Positions 9,851 to 18,450 of a stretch of 64,000 nt of DNA are shown in pieces (position 1 is the first letter of the stretch; every line of letters begins with the position of its first letter). Position numbers and translations under genes: made by a program. The DNA comes from Desulfosudis oleivorans Hxd3 (GTDB lineage: Bacteria; Desulfobacterota; Desulfobacteria; Desulfobacterales; Desulfosudaceae). The DNA lies in assembly GCF_000018405.1 (NCBI RefSeq), contig NC_009943.1, positions 3,475,001-3,539,000 on the forward strand, given 5' to 3'. The notes beneath the pieces were generated by a model. It saw nothing but the letters and a program-made list of their open reading frames with translations. It was not told the origin of the DNA and did no database searches.

Positions 9851-11179
9851 ATGTATAGCAAAGACTTTGTTATGGATGTACAAAGAGCCATATACCCTGT
9901 TGGCCTTTTTCCAGCAGGATGCGAGTGCCCGAAAAAAGTGCGGCAATCCACAATATTAATCAAGGGGGGTTTTTTATTGTTTGTGTGCATGGTGGCCATC
10001 GGCTGTACGCAATTAAATAATGCAGCGCAAAGAGGCGATATTGACACAGTGAATACTATGATAGACCGGGGCGCTGATGTTAATGCAGCAGATTTATGGG
10101 GAATCACTGCGTTGCAGCTTGCAGCGCAGGAGGGGCATGTGCAAATGGTTCAGACGCTTATAGAAAAAGGCGCTGATGTTAATAAGGAAGATGTAAATGG
10201 CTGGAGTGTTTTGGCAGTGGCTGCTAGCTCCGGCCATGTGGAAATTGTAAAACTACTGATAGAAAACGGCGCTGATGTCGAATATGCTCTTGGTTTCTTG
10301 ACGCGCCAGAACGCTTCAAGAGGCAATAGTCTGATTAAAAGAATTGCTCAAGAGCAGGAGAAAAAGCTGATTACGGCAGAACCTTCTCAAACACTTGGCG
10401 TGCCCCGCAGATCAGATATTGACGAAATCCCAGGGATAAAAGCAAAGCCCAATCATCACGCCTACGCCATAATTATAGGAATTGAGAACTACCGGCAGAA
10501 TTTGCCCAAAGCCGATTTCGCCGACCAGGACGCCCTGATAATGTCCCGGTATTTGACCAAAGCCATGGGATATCCGGAAGAGAATGTGGTGACGCTTCTG
10601 AACGATCACGCATCTAACGTTGATCTGGTAAAGTATTTTGAAAAGTGGCTGCCCAACAACGTGGAGCCGGGAAGCACGGTCTTTGTCTATTTCTCCGGCC
10701 ATGGCGCGCCCGACCCCAAAACCGGCGGGGCCTATCTGGTTCCCTATGACGGGGACCCCACGTTTATCGCCGAGACCGGCTACTCGTTAAGCAGACTGTA
10801 TGACGCCCTGGGCAAACTTCCGGCAAAAGAGATCATCGTTGCCCTGGACTCCTGCTTTTCCGGCGCCGGTGGCCGGTCGGTGCTGGCCAAGGGCGCCCGG
10901 CCCCTGGTGATGAACCTTCAGACCGGCACGGCCCTGTCAAAAAACATGACGGTGCTGGCTGCCTCATCCGGGGACCAGATCAGTTCCACCTATGACGAAA
11001 AGGGCCACGGCCTGTTCACCTATTTCATGCTCAAAGGGATTAAAAACGAGGATGTGGTCAATCCGGACGGTTCTATCAAAATGGACGACCTGTACGGCTA
11101 CCTCAAGCCACAGGTGGAGCGTATCGCCCGCAAGCAGTACAATAATGAACAAACGCCCCAGTTGCTGGAAGGAAGATAA
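9851..11179 (+). CDS. Ankyrin-repeat caspase-like lipoprotein 2
   Basis: About 442 aa from the ATG at 9851, chosen because GAAAGGGG lies just upstream; a GTG at 9818 is in frame but has no such site. The N-terminal segment before the hydrophobic stretch and lipobox (AIGC) is unusually long, about 45 residues. Ankyrin repeats span about 60-150. The caspase domain carries H284 (YFSGHGAP) and C335 (LDSCFSG). Its C-terminal 200 residues are nearly identical to paralogue 1, also in DNA, so recent duplication or gene conversion is likely. Confidence 0.9.
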   Translation: MYSKDFVMDVQRAIYPVGLFPAGCECPKKVRQSTILIKGGFLLFVCMVAIGCTQLNNAAQRGDIDTVNTMIDRGADVNAADLWGITALQLAAQEGHVQMVQTLIEKGADVNKEDVNGWSVLAVAASSGHVEIVKLLIENGADVEYALGFLTRQNASRGNSLIKRIAQEQEKKLITAEPSQTLGVPRRSDIDEIPGIKAKPNHHAYAIIIGIENYRQNLPKADFADQDALIMSRYLTKAMGYPEENVVTLLNDHASNVDLVKYFEKWLPNNVEPGSTVFVYFSGHGAPDPKTGGAYLVPYDGDPTFIAETGYSLSRLYDALGKLPAKEIIVALDSCFSGAGGRSVLAKGARPLVMNLQTGTALSKNMTVLAASSGDQISSTYDEKGHGLFTYFMLKGIKNEDVVNPDGSIKMDDLYGYLKPQVERIARKQYNNEQTPQLLEGR

Positions 11180-11184
11180 GCATT

Positions 11185-12579
11185 ATGAGAAGCTGCATGA
11201 GACGAATATTTTGGACGCTTGTGGCTGTCGCGGCCATTGCCTCGCTGACCGGTTGCGGAACCGCGCTGAGCCGGGCCGCACAAAAGGGTGATGTGGCTGC
11301 CATGGAAAAACTACTAAACAAGGGCGCGGATATCAATGAAAGCGCTGCGGGGGGCACCATTGCGGGGCCACCATTGTCACATGCGGCGCATCACTGCCAG
11401 CCTGAAGTGGTCCGATATCTGGTCAGCAGGGGCGCGGATGTAGAGGCCACCGGTTTCGGTGGAGCGGGGTGGCGGCCCCTGCATATTGCTGTCGATGCAG
11501 GCTGTATTAAGGCGGTAGAGATACTTCTGGATGCAGGCGCTGATATTAACGCCAAGGCCAATAACAGGTGGGGATCGGCTCTGGCCATCGCGGCGATGAA
11601 TGGTGATGGCAGGCTGGTCGAATACCTGATCAGCCGGGGGGCTGATGTGGATGACGCCGCCTCTGTATTGAGACGATGGACGTCATCATCGCTTTTTGAT
11701 GAGGACGGCCACGGCCATGCTGAAGGATTGGCCCTGCTTGAAAAGTATGCCCGGCCCATGGCAACGGCCGCCGTGTCTTCCCCTCAAACGTCTGTCACGG
11801 CAGTCGTCCGGTCCGACGTGGATATGGTTCCCTATTGGAAGGCATCGCCCCGGCCCGATGCCTTTGCCGTGGTGATCGGCATTGAATCCTATCAGACTAT
11901 TCCCCGATCCGACTATTCCAAAAAAGACGCGGAAACGATCAAAAGCTATCTAGTGGCCCTGGGGTTTCAGGAAAGAAATGTCGAGCTGATGACCGACCAG
12001 CGGGCCACCCGATCCGGCATGGCAAAGGCCCTGGAGGCATGGCTCCCCAACCAGGTGACCAACCAGAGCACGGTGTTTGTCTATTTTTCCGGCCATGGCG
12101 CGCCGGAACCGGCCACCGGCGAATCCTATCTGGTGCCTTATGACGGGGACCCCAACTATCTCGGCGTGACCGGTTATTCTTTAAAGAGGTTGTATGACAG
12201 CCTGGGGAAACTTCCCGCCAAAGAGATCATCGTGGTGCTGGATTCCTGTTTTTCAGGTGCCGGCGGCAGAAGCGTACTGGCCAAAGGCGCCCGGCCACTG
12301 GTAATGACGGCCGCCGCCGGCCCGATGCCCGCCCGCGTGGCCGTGCTGGCCGCGGCCCAGGGCAGCCAGATATCCACCTCTGCCCCGGACAAGGGCCACG
12401 GCATTCTGACCTACTATTTTCTCAAGGCTTTAAAAGACGGCAAAACCGACCTGGCCGATATCTATACAACCATCCGCCCCCAGGTGGAGGACGCTGCCAG
12501 GCGGCTTAATGTGCAGCAAAGCCCCAGTCTCGCGCCGGGCGCGGATACGATTAAAAACAGGTTCAGCCTGATAGAATAA
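11185..12579 (+). CDS. Ankyrin-repeat caspase-like lipoprotein 3
   Basis: A 464-aa paralogue that starts five bases after paralogue 2 stops, so the two are probably co-transcribed. Signal peptide with lipobox LTGC, ankyrin repeats at about 30-160 with GAD-V/I-N motifs, then a C14 domain with H304 (YFSGHGAPEP) and C355 (LDSCFSG). It is more diverged from copies 1 and 2 than they are from each other. The catalytic residues are all kept, so it should be active. Confidence 0.92.
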   Translation: MRSCMRRIFWTLVAVAAIASLTGCGTALSRAAQKGDVAAMEKLLNKGADINESAAGGTIAGPPLSHAAHHCQPEVVRYLVSRGADVEATGFGGAGWRPLHIAVDAGCIKAVEILLDAGADINAKANNRWGSALAIAAMNGDGRLVEYLISRGADVDDAASVLRRWTSSSLFDEDGHGHAEGLALLEKYARPMATAAVSSPQTSVTAVVRSDVDMVPYWKASPRPDAFAVVIGIESYQTIPRSDYSKKDAETIKSYLVALGFQERNVELMTDQRATRSGMAKALEAWLPNQVTNQSTVFVYFSGHGAPEPATGESYLVPYDGDPNYLGVTGYSLKRLYDSLGKLPAKEIIVVLDSCFSGAGGRSVLAKGARPLVMTAAAGPMPARVAVLAAAQGSQISTSAPDKGHGILTYYFLKALKDGKTDLADIYTTIRPQVEDAARRLNVQQSPSLAPGADTIKNRFSLIE

Positions 12580-12606
12580 GGCCTTTTTGTAAAACAACGG
12601 AAAGAC

Positions 12607-13431
12607 ATGATGATGAAAAAAGCGATTGTTCTTCTGGTATGGATGCTGATCACACCGCTGGTCTGCCCGGCCGCAGATGTGCCGGTCTGGGTCGAGGCCA
12701 CGGGCGAGGCTTGGCTGGGCGACTTTGACACGGCCAGGGAGGTCAGGGACCGTTCCCGGCGGGACGCGGAAAGCAGGGCTATTGAAAAGGCGGTAGGCGT
12801 TTTTATCCGCTCCCACACCCTGGTTTCCAACAGCCAGGTGGCCGATGACCTGATCTATGCGGCGGTGCGGGGCAAAATCGTTGAAGAAAAGGTGGTGTCC
12901 GCGGACTGGGACCCAGAGGAAAGGTCGCTTTACCGGACCACCATTTCCGCCCGGGTTGAACCGGTCTACCCTGAAAAAGGCGAAGGGCTGTCGGCGGATC
13001 TTTTTCTGTCACAAACCGAGTTAAAAGAGGGGGACCCGGTCCAGCTTTTTTACCAGGTCAGCCGGGACGCCTATGTTTATATTTTTTCCATTGCAGCGGA
13101 CGGCTCCGTGACCCTCCTGCTGCCCAACGCCGCCATGCCGGACAACTTTACGCCAGCCGGCAAAGCGTGCCGGTTTCCGCCGGAGGACAGCGCCATTGCG
13201 CTTACGGCCATGTTTCTGCCCGGCCACAAAGGTGACACAGCGGAAGAAAAAATCAAGCTGGTGGCCACCCGGGGAAAAGAAGACCTGCTCTCCCTGGGTT
13301 TTAAAGAGGGGGCGTTCCAGGCCTATGACCAGAACTCAACCGGCATGATCAGCGACCTGGTGCGCCGGCTCAACCGGCTTGAACCCGTTGACTGGACCGA
13401 GGCATCGGCGGTTTACCGGTTAAAAAGATAA
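12607..13431 (+). CDS. Secreted DUF4384-domain protein
   Basis: A 274-aa exported protein with signal peptide cleavage near CPAAD. Residues about 25-120 look like the LPP20/FlgT-like beta domain (ESRAIEKAVG segment). Residues about 125-230 match DUF4384, with YVYIFSIAADGSVTLLLPN. DUF4384 proteins often sit beside caspase-like genes, as here; the exact role is unknown. It lies 27 bases after caspase 3 and probably belongs to the same operon, perhaps as a partner or substrate in the envelope. Confidence 0.8.
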   Translation: MMMKKAIVLLVWMLITPLVCPAADVPVWVEATGEAWLGDFDTAREVRDRSRRDAESRAIEKAVGVFIRSHTLVSNSQVADDLIYAAVRGKIVEEKVVSADWDPEERSLYRTTISARVEPVYPEKGEGLSADLFLSQTELKEGDPVQLFYQVSRDAYVYIFSIAADGSVTLLLPNAAMPDNFTPAGKACRFPPEDSAIALTAMFLPGHKGDTAEEKIKLVATRGKEDLLSLGFKEGAFQAYDQNSTGMISDLVRRLNRLEPVDWTEASAVYRLKR

Positions 13432-13433
13432 AG

Positions 13434-13922
13434 ATGGGAGACCGGTTCATGGAGATGCACGACGCATTCATGCGGCGGGCCATTGAGCTGGCCCGGGCCG
13501 GTATGAAAGCCGGCGACGGCGGGCCCTTCGGCGCGGTGGTGGTGCGCGACGGACAAATCGTTGGAGAAGGGGCCAACCGGGTGCTGGCCCATAACGACCC
13601 CACGGCCCACGGCGAGATCGTGGCCATTCGGGACGCGGCAAAACGCCTGGGCACCTATGACCTTGACGGATGCGTGCTCTACACCACGGGCCAGCCCTGC
13701 CCCATGTGCCTGGGCGCCATCTACTGGGCCCACATTCAAACCGTCTATTTCGGATTTTCCATTGTTGATGCCGGGACTGTTGGCTTTAATGATGCCGTGA
13801 TTTTTAATGAATTTGCCCTTCCACCTGAAAAAAGACGGGTCAACTGCCGCCCCCTGCTGACCGATGAAGCCATGATTCTGCTAAAAGAGTTTGAGTTCCT
13901 GCCGAATCGGCCCCAATATTAA
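13434..13922 (+). CDS. Guanine/cytidine-type deaminase (CMP/dCMP deaminase fold)
   Basis: A 162-aa zinc deaminase. The zinc and proton-shuttle motifs are clear: H59-G-E61 and P-C89-P-M-C92, the HxE...PCxxC signature. The N-terminal FMRRAIELA and the overall length resemble guanine deaminases (GuaD type) more than TadA, but the substrate is not certain. An ATG at 13449 with GGGAG eight bases upstream may be the real start, giving 157 aa. It follows the DUF4384 gene by two bases, probably by chance of genome packing. Confidence 0.85.
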   Translation: MGDRFMEMHDAFMRRAIELARAGMKAGDGGPFGAVVVRDGQIVGEGANRVLAHNDPTAHGEIVAIRDAAKRLGTYDLDGCVLYTTGQPCPMCLGAIYWAHIQTVYFGFSIVDAGTVGFNDAVIFNEFALPPEKRRVNCRPLLTDEAMILLKEFEFLPNRPQY

Positions 13923-14234
13923 GATGGTTTGGTTTAACCAATTTTACCAAAACATACCCCCTTCATTTTCCGCTGAAAACCCCCTTCACCATTAAATAAT
14001 ACATTAATCTTAGAATTTTATCATAAAATCCGCCGCTGTCTTCTGATTCCTGGCCTCAAAACCGCCACATCACCTCACCCTTTATCAAAAAAGGTGCTTG
14101 ACTTGACAGGTCTTTGTTGGTTGTATTGGTTTAATCAATTATCGTTATTTGTTTATAATACTTCGTTGCCCTGACACGGTCCTGCCAAACCCGTTCGGGA
14201 AAACACAACCTTTTTTAAAAAAGGGGGGCGTTTC
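13923..14234 (+). promoter_or_regulatory. Promoter region of the acyl-CoA dehydrogenase pair with two palindromic operator-like sites
   Basis: About 310 AT-rich bases. Two related 15-base sites are seen at 13928-13942 and 14125-14139, consensus WTTGGTTTAAYCAAT. The first contains the perfect palindrome TTGGTT-T-AACCAA. A TATAAT at 14154-14159 is a likely -10 box, and the second site overlaps the expected -35 position. This is the layout of a repressor operator, possibly for a TetR-type fatty-acid regulator. The regulator is not identified. Confidence 0.5.
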
Positions 14235-15743
14235 ATGCTTAGGCGATCGGAAATAAAGACCCTGCTAAAGGAGCAGCCGGCCTTTGACGATATTTCAAAC
14301 TGCATGCGGGGAGCGGCCCGGTTTCCCAACAGGGCGCTGTTAAAAGAGGTCCGCGAAATCGTGGCCCTGGCCCGTAAGTTCAACAGGGAGGTGGTGGTCC
14401 CTCATGTGTTGGAGCTGGACCGCAAAAAACAGGAAGACCACGACTTTCTGCCGTGGGACATTGTGAAAAAAGCCAACGAATGGGGATTTTTCACCATGTG
14501 GCTGCCCCGGTTTTTCGGGGGCCACGGTTACAACTACCACTCGCTTTTCTTCTTTCTTGAAGAGATCGCCTCTGAGTGCGTGGCCATATCCAACCTGATC
14601 GGGGTCCACTACCTGGGGGCCTGCGCCATTTTCTGCGTGTGGAACATACGGGTGGCCAACGAGATTTTCCGGGATGTGGCAAAAGGCGAAAAAACCGGGG
14701 TTCCCTGCCTGCTCACCGCCGCCACCACTGAGCCGGGCGCCGGCACCGACTGCGAAGAGCCCGAGCTGCTGGACAGGGGGACAATCGCCTGCCACGCGAA
14801 AAAAGTGGAGGGCGGCTACCGGATCAGCGGCACCAAGATATTCATCTCAAACGGCCATCTTTCCACCTGGCACAACGTGGTGTGCTACGAAGACCCGGCC
14901 CGGCCCTCGGCAACCGCCGTGGTCTGCCTGGTCAAAACCGGCTCGCCGGGATTTTCCTTCGGCCGCCAGGAAAACAAGATGGGCCAGCTGGGGTGCCCGG
15001 CCAGCGAACTGATTTTAAAAGACTGCTTTGTGCCGGACCGGTATGTATCGATGGCCCCGCAACAGGTGGCCGGCCTGAAAGGAGATCACAGCGACAAAAC
15101 CCGCAAGGTGCTGAGCCACTTTTTTGCCACCTCCCGCCTGGGCGTGGCAGCCTTTGGCACGGGCGTGGCCCGGGGGGCCTTTGAAAAGGCGGCTTCCTTT
15201 GCCGCCACCACCCGGGTCAACGGCAAACCGCTGATCAACCACGAGTGGTGCCAGAGCCTGCTGGCGGAAATGTATAAGAATGCGGCTTCGGCCCGGTTGT
15301 GTTATATTGAGGGTGCTTATGCCAATGCCGCAGACGGTATGACCCGGCCCCTGTATGTAAAGCCGCTGTTCTACCTTTTTAAATACCTGCCCTTTGACTG
15401 GGCGGAAAACCTGGTGTCGCGCATGATGAGCCGGAACAGTGTCACCTGGCTTTTTCGAAAAATTCAGTTAGACTGGCAGAGTGAAGATCAGCGGTTCCGG
15501 GCCGCCGGATGGGGTGCCATTGCCAAGTTTATCGCCACGGACGCGGGCATGAAAAACAGCCACCTGGCCGTGGAGCTGATGGGCCAGGCCGGAATCCGCC
15601 ATGACCGGGAAGCGGAAAAATTTTTGCGGGACGCCAAGCTGCTCCAGGTTTACGAAGGCACCAACCAGCTCAACCGGGTCAATGCCTTTGAGGCGTTTGT
15701 GGGAAGGCACCACCCCGGGGTGAGGGTTTACGAGCACGAATAA
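14235..15743 (+). CDS. Acyl-CoA dehydrogenase family protein (long form)
   Basis: A 502-aa flavoprotein, longer than the usual 380-400 aa ACADs. The FAD/substrate motif region reads TAATTEPGAGTD (mid domain), then ISGTKIFISNG. The C-terminal domain has RDAKLLQVYEGTNQLNR with catalytic-base candidate E474 in the standard YEGT context. It has an inserted segment around 380-430 (LFYLFKYLPF). The gene pairs with the next ACAD (18-base gap). It probably oxidises an acyl-CoA; chain length and type cannot be told. AAAAAGGGGGG precedes the ATG. Confidence 0.9.
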   Translation: MLRRSEIKTLLKEQPAFDDISNCMRGAARFPNRALLKEVREIVALARKFNREVVVPHVLELDRKKQEDHDFLPWDIVKKANEWGFFTMWLPRFFGGHGYNYHSLFFFLEEIASECVAISNLIGVHYLGACAIFCVWNIRVANEIFRDVAKGEKTGVPCLLTAATTEPGAGTDCEEPELLDRGTIACHAKKVEGGYRISGTKIFISNGHLSTWHNVVCYEDPARPSATAVVCLVKTGSPGFSFGRQENKMGQLGCPASELILKDCFVPDRYVSMAPQQVAGLKGDHSDKTRKVLSHFFATSRLGVAAFGTGVARGAFEKAASFAATTRVNGKPLINHEWCQSLLAEMYKNAASARLCYIEGAYANAADGMTRPLYVKPLFYLFKYLPFDWAENLVSRMMSRNSVTWLFRKIQLDWQSEDQRFRAAGWGAIAKFIATDAGMKNSHLAVELMGQAGIRHDREAEKFLRDAKLLQVYEGTNQLNRVNAFEAFVGRHHPGVRVYEHE

Positions 15744-15761
15744 CAATAAAAAGGTGAAACC

Positions 15762-16904
15762 ATGATCAACATTATCGCGGGCGGGAAAGACAAAGAAATT
15801 CTCATGCTGGAAAAGGCGGCCGCTGACTTTGCAAAAAAGCAGCTGGCTCCGGAGCGGGAGGCCAACGACGCCTATCCCTTTGGCCCGTTCTTTGACACGG
15901 TGGTGCAAAAGGCTTTTGATCTGGATTTTTTTGCCGTGATGCTGCCGGAGGATTTAAACGGCATGGGCATGGGGGTTAAGGCATTTGCCACGGTGCTGGA
16001 AGGCCTCTGCCAGGAGGACAGCAGCCTGGGCGGTATTCTGTTTACCAATGCCTCGGCCCAGCAGGTGCTGATGGCAGCCGGCGGCTCGGCCCTGCTGGAA
16101 AAAATCACGGCCGCGGAAAGCCTTTCCGATTGTCTCATCGCCTTTCCCGGGTTCAACAACCCCAGGGATGTCCGCAACCTGGCCCGTGCAAAGCAGGGGA
16201 GCGACGGGTTCCGGCTTTCAGGAACCGTGGAGTATGTGGTGCTGGGCGCCATGGCCGGCCACGCGCTGATTCCGGCCCACCTGGACTGTGAAGACGATTA
16301 CACCTTCTTTCTGGTCAACCTGGCCGAACCGGGCATCACCCTCAGCGAGCCGGTGGTCAGCCTGGGCCTGCACGCCTGCCCGGCCGTGGACATGTCCTTT
16401 GATAACGTGGCGGCCCAGCCGGTGGGGAAGGCGGACCAGGGATCGGTCTATTTCGGGGAGATGGCGGATATCATGCACGCCGCGGCCGCGGCCATGGCCC
16501 TGGGCGTGATGAAGGGGTCGTTCAAAGAGGCCTTTACCTTCAGCCAGCAGCGGTTCCAGGGGGGCCAGGAGATCATCAAGTGGTCCGAACTCAAGCGCAT
16601 CGTGGCCGAGATGGCCATTGCCGTGCAGAACGCGGAAATGATCGTGGGCATGGCCTGCCACGTGGCCGACGCCCGGATTCCGGGATGGGAGCTGTGTACC
16701 CGGGCCGCGGCCCTTCAGGTGCAGAAAAGCGCCTGCGACGTCACCACCGACGGCATTCAGGTGCTGGGCGGGGTGGGCTACATGAAGGATTACGGCCAGG
16801 AGAAACGGTTCCGGGACGCCAAACAGATTCAGGCCCTGCTGGGCATGGCGCCCATGAAAAAAATCCGGTATATTGAGTCCATGATTAAAGGATGCAAAGC
16901 CTGA
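15762..16904 (+). CDS. Acyl-CoA dehydrogenase family protein lacking the usual catalytic Glu segment
   Basis: A 380-aa ACAD-fold protein. It keeps the C-terminal GGVGYMKDYGQEKRFRDAKQ, but the following stretch is ALLGMAPMKK instead of the usual QIYEGTxxIQ, so the standard catalytic glutamate is absent there. The mid-domain motifs are also weak. Heteromeric ACADs in which one subunit lacks the base are known (for example actinobacterial FadE pairs), so it may be a non-catalytic partner of the preceding gene. A base at another position cannot be excluded. Confidence 0.85.
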   Translation: MINIIAGGKDKEILMLEKAAADFAKKQLAPEREANDAYPFGPFFDTVVQKAFDLDFFAVMLPEDLNGMGMGVKAFATVLEGLCQEDSSLGGILFTNASAQQVLMAAGGSALLEKITAAESLSDCLIAFPGFNNPRDVRNLARAKQGSDGFRLSGTVEYVVLGAMAGHALIPAHLDCEDDYTFFLVNLAEPGITLSEPVVSLGLHACPAVDMSFDNVAAQPVGKADQGSVYFGEMADIMHAAAAAMALGVMKGSFKEAFTFSQQRFQGGQEIIKWSELKRIVAEMAIAVQNAEMIVGMACHVADARIPGWELCTRAAALQVQKSACDVTTDGIQVLGGVGYMKDYGQEKRFRDAKQIQALLGMAPMKKIRYIESMIKGCKA

Positions 16905-16942
16905 CCTTATTTTAATCGAAATCGGGATCGCTATCGAAATCG

Positions 16943-17046
16943 GTCATTGCGAGCGCAGCGAAGCAATCTTGTCCAGAAGCGAAGGAGATTGCTTCGTCGC
17001 TTCGCTCCTCGCAATGACGGGGGATGTGCTGCGCTCCTCGCAATGA
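16943..17046 (+). repeat. REP-like palindromic repeat
   Basis: GTCATTGCGAG...AAGCAATCT (16943-16969) faces its inverted copy AGATTGCTT...CTCGCAATGAC (16987-17018). A partial third copy, CTCCTCGCAATGAC, ends at 17046. The arrangement is typical of REP/BIME elements scattered between genes. Directly upstream, ATCGAAATCGG is repeated twice (about 16917-16943). A related unit lies at about 18147-18205. Confidence 0.8.
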
Positions 17047-17081
17047 CACAAAAATGGTAACATCTCTATTAAGGAGTCCTC

Positions 17082-17969
17082 ATGACAGTGCAACAGCAGA
17101 ACATCACATTTAAATCACAGGGAGTCACCTGCCGGGGACTTTTTTTCAGGGCCGACCGGGACGGAAAGGCGCCCTGCGTGTTGCTGGCCCACGGATTCTG
17201 CGGCACCATAGAAATGCGGCTGAAAGACTACGCGGAAGCCTTTGCCCTTGCCGGCTACCATGCCATGGTGTTTGATTACCGCCACTTCGGTATCAGCGAC
17301 GGCAACCCCCGGCAGATTCTGGACATTAAAAAGCAGCACCAGGACTGGCGGGCCGCCATTGCCCACGCCCGGACCCTGGACGGCGTGGACCCCCGGCGCC
17401 TCATTTTATGGGGCACATCCTTCAGCGGGGGCCATGTGGCGGTGATGGCGTCTGAAGATAAAAACATTGCCGCGGTCATCTCCCAGGTGCCGCACATAAA
17501 TGGGCTGGCCACTGCCATGGCCGTGGGCGTTGCACAGAACCTGCGGCTGGGCATTGTTTCCTTTATCGACCGTGTCGGCGCGATCCTGGGCCGGCCCCCT
17601 TTTTATGTTCCTGCCCTGGGCCGTCCCGGTGATCTGGCGGCCATGACCGCCCCCGGCGAATTTGAGGCCTCCCGAAAGCTCATGCCCGAGGGCTCGGTGG
17701 TGGATGAACGGGTGGCGGCCCGCATTTTCCTTTCCCTGGCCCTCTATTCACCGGGCCGGCTGGCTTCAAAAATCACCATGCCCTGGCTGGTCCAGGTGGC
17801 GCTTCAGGATACCACCACCCCGTCCAAGCCCACCATTGCCGCCGCCAAAAAAGCGCCCAAAGGAGAACTGATCACCTATCCGCTGGGCCATTTCGCGGTT
17901 TATGTTCCTCCGGATTTTGACCAGACCATTGCCGATCAACTGGCCTTTCTCAAAAAACACGTACCTTGA
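17082..17969 (+). CDS. Alpha/beta hydrolase
   Basis: A 295-aa alpha/beta-hydrolase of the COG1073/S15-like type. The oxyanion region is LAHGFCGT, the nucleophile elbow GTSFSGG places Ser113 as nucleophile, and the C-terminal GHFAVY gives His270. The acid is probably D in LQDTTTP. It has no signal peptide, so it is cytoplasmic. Substrate unknown; esterase or thioesterase activity is plausible next to acyl-CoA genes. AAGGAG precedes the ATG. Confidence 0.85.
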   Translation: MTVQQQNITFKSQGVTCRGLFFRADRDGKAPCVLLAHGFCGTIEMRLKDYAEAFALAGYHAMVFDYRHFGISDGNPRQILDIKKQHQDWRAAIAHARTLDGVDPRRLILWGTSFSGGHVAVMASEDKNIAAVISQVPHINGLATAMAVGVAQNLRLGIVSFIDRVGAILGRPPFYVPALGRPGDLAAMTAPGEFEASRKLMPEGSVVDERVAARIFLSLALYSPGRLASKITMPWLVQVALQDTTTPSKPTIAAAKKAPKGELITYPLGHFAVYVPPDFDQTIADQLAFLKKHVP

Positions 17970-18075
17970 TTTCAGGGGAAAATCCGGCCATCCGAACCAA
18001 CTCTCTTTCCCTCACTCGTGCCCGTGATTTTTTTCCGTCATCGCAAACCGGGACATGCCTTGCGGTTAAAAGCCT

Positions 18076-18205
18076 GTTTGTAGTGTGCCCGTAAGGGCAT
18101 CGGATATGCCCCGCAGCAAAACGCCTGACGGCGTCACTACAAACAAAGCGACGAAGCAATCTCCTTCGCATCTGTTCAACACTGCTTCGCTGTGCTCGCA
18201 ATGAC
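18076..18205 (+). repeat. Inverted-repeat element followed by a partial REP-like unit
   Basis: GTTTGTAGTG (18076-18085) and CACTACAAAC (18135-18144) form a perfect 10-base inverted repeat enclosing two smaller hairpins (TGCCCGTAAGGGCA and CGCCTGACGGCG). It is followed by GAAGCAATCT...GCTCGCAATGAC (about 18153-18204), related to the repeat at 16.9 kb. The remainder of 17970-18319 shows no gene. Confidence 0.7.
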
Positions 18206-18319
18206 CCGTATCAGTCCAGGTTCCAATAGAAATTTCGCTTTGAACAGGGCTTTTTACAACGCTGTCAAAGATAAGTGTTGACTTGTACCATGCCGGTTTG
18301 TTAAAAAAGGCAGTTACTC

Positions 18320-18395
18320 GGGGCTGTAGCTCAGCTGGGAGAGCGCATGACTGGCAGTCATGAGGTCAGGGGTTCGATCCCCCTCAGCTCCACCA
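18320..18395 (+). tRNA. tRNA-Ala (anticodon GGC)
   Basis: A full cloverleaf can be drawn. Acceptor GGGGCTG pairs with CAGCTCC (one G-T pair). The D arm is GCTC...GAGC, the anticodon stem CATGA/TCATG encloses loop CTGGCAG with anticodon GGC, and the T arm is AGGGG-TTCGATC-CCCCT. CCA is encoded at 18393-18395. The integrase gene begins about 55 bases downstream in convergent orientation, so the 3' end of this tRNA is the likely attachment site. Confidence 0.97.
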
Positions 18396-18450
18396 CAAAT
18401 TTTCAATAAAGAAGAAGGGTTAGCCGGATCAAAGGTTAGCCCTTTTTCTT

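Noticed and set aside
18410-18450. Direct repeat GGTTAGCC after the tRNA, considered as an attachment repeat
   Set aside because: The two copies are only eight bases long and 16 bases apart, and no third copy was seen at a possible right end.
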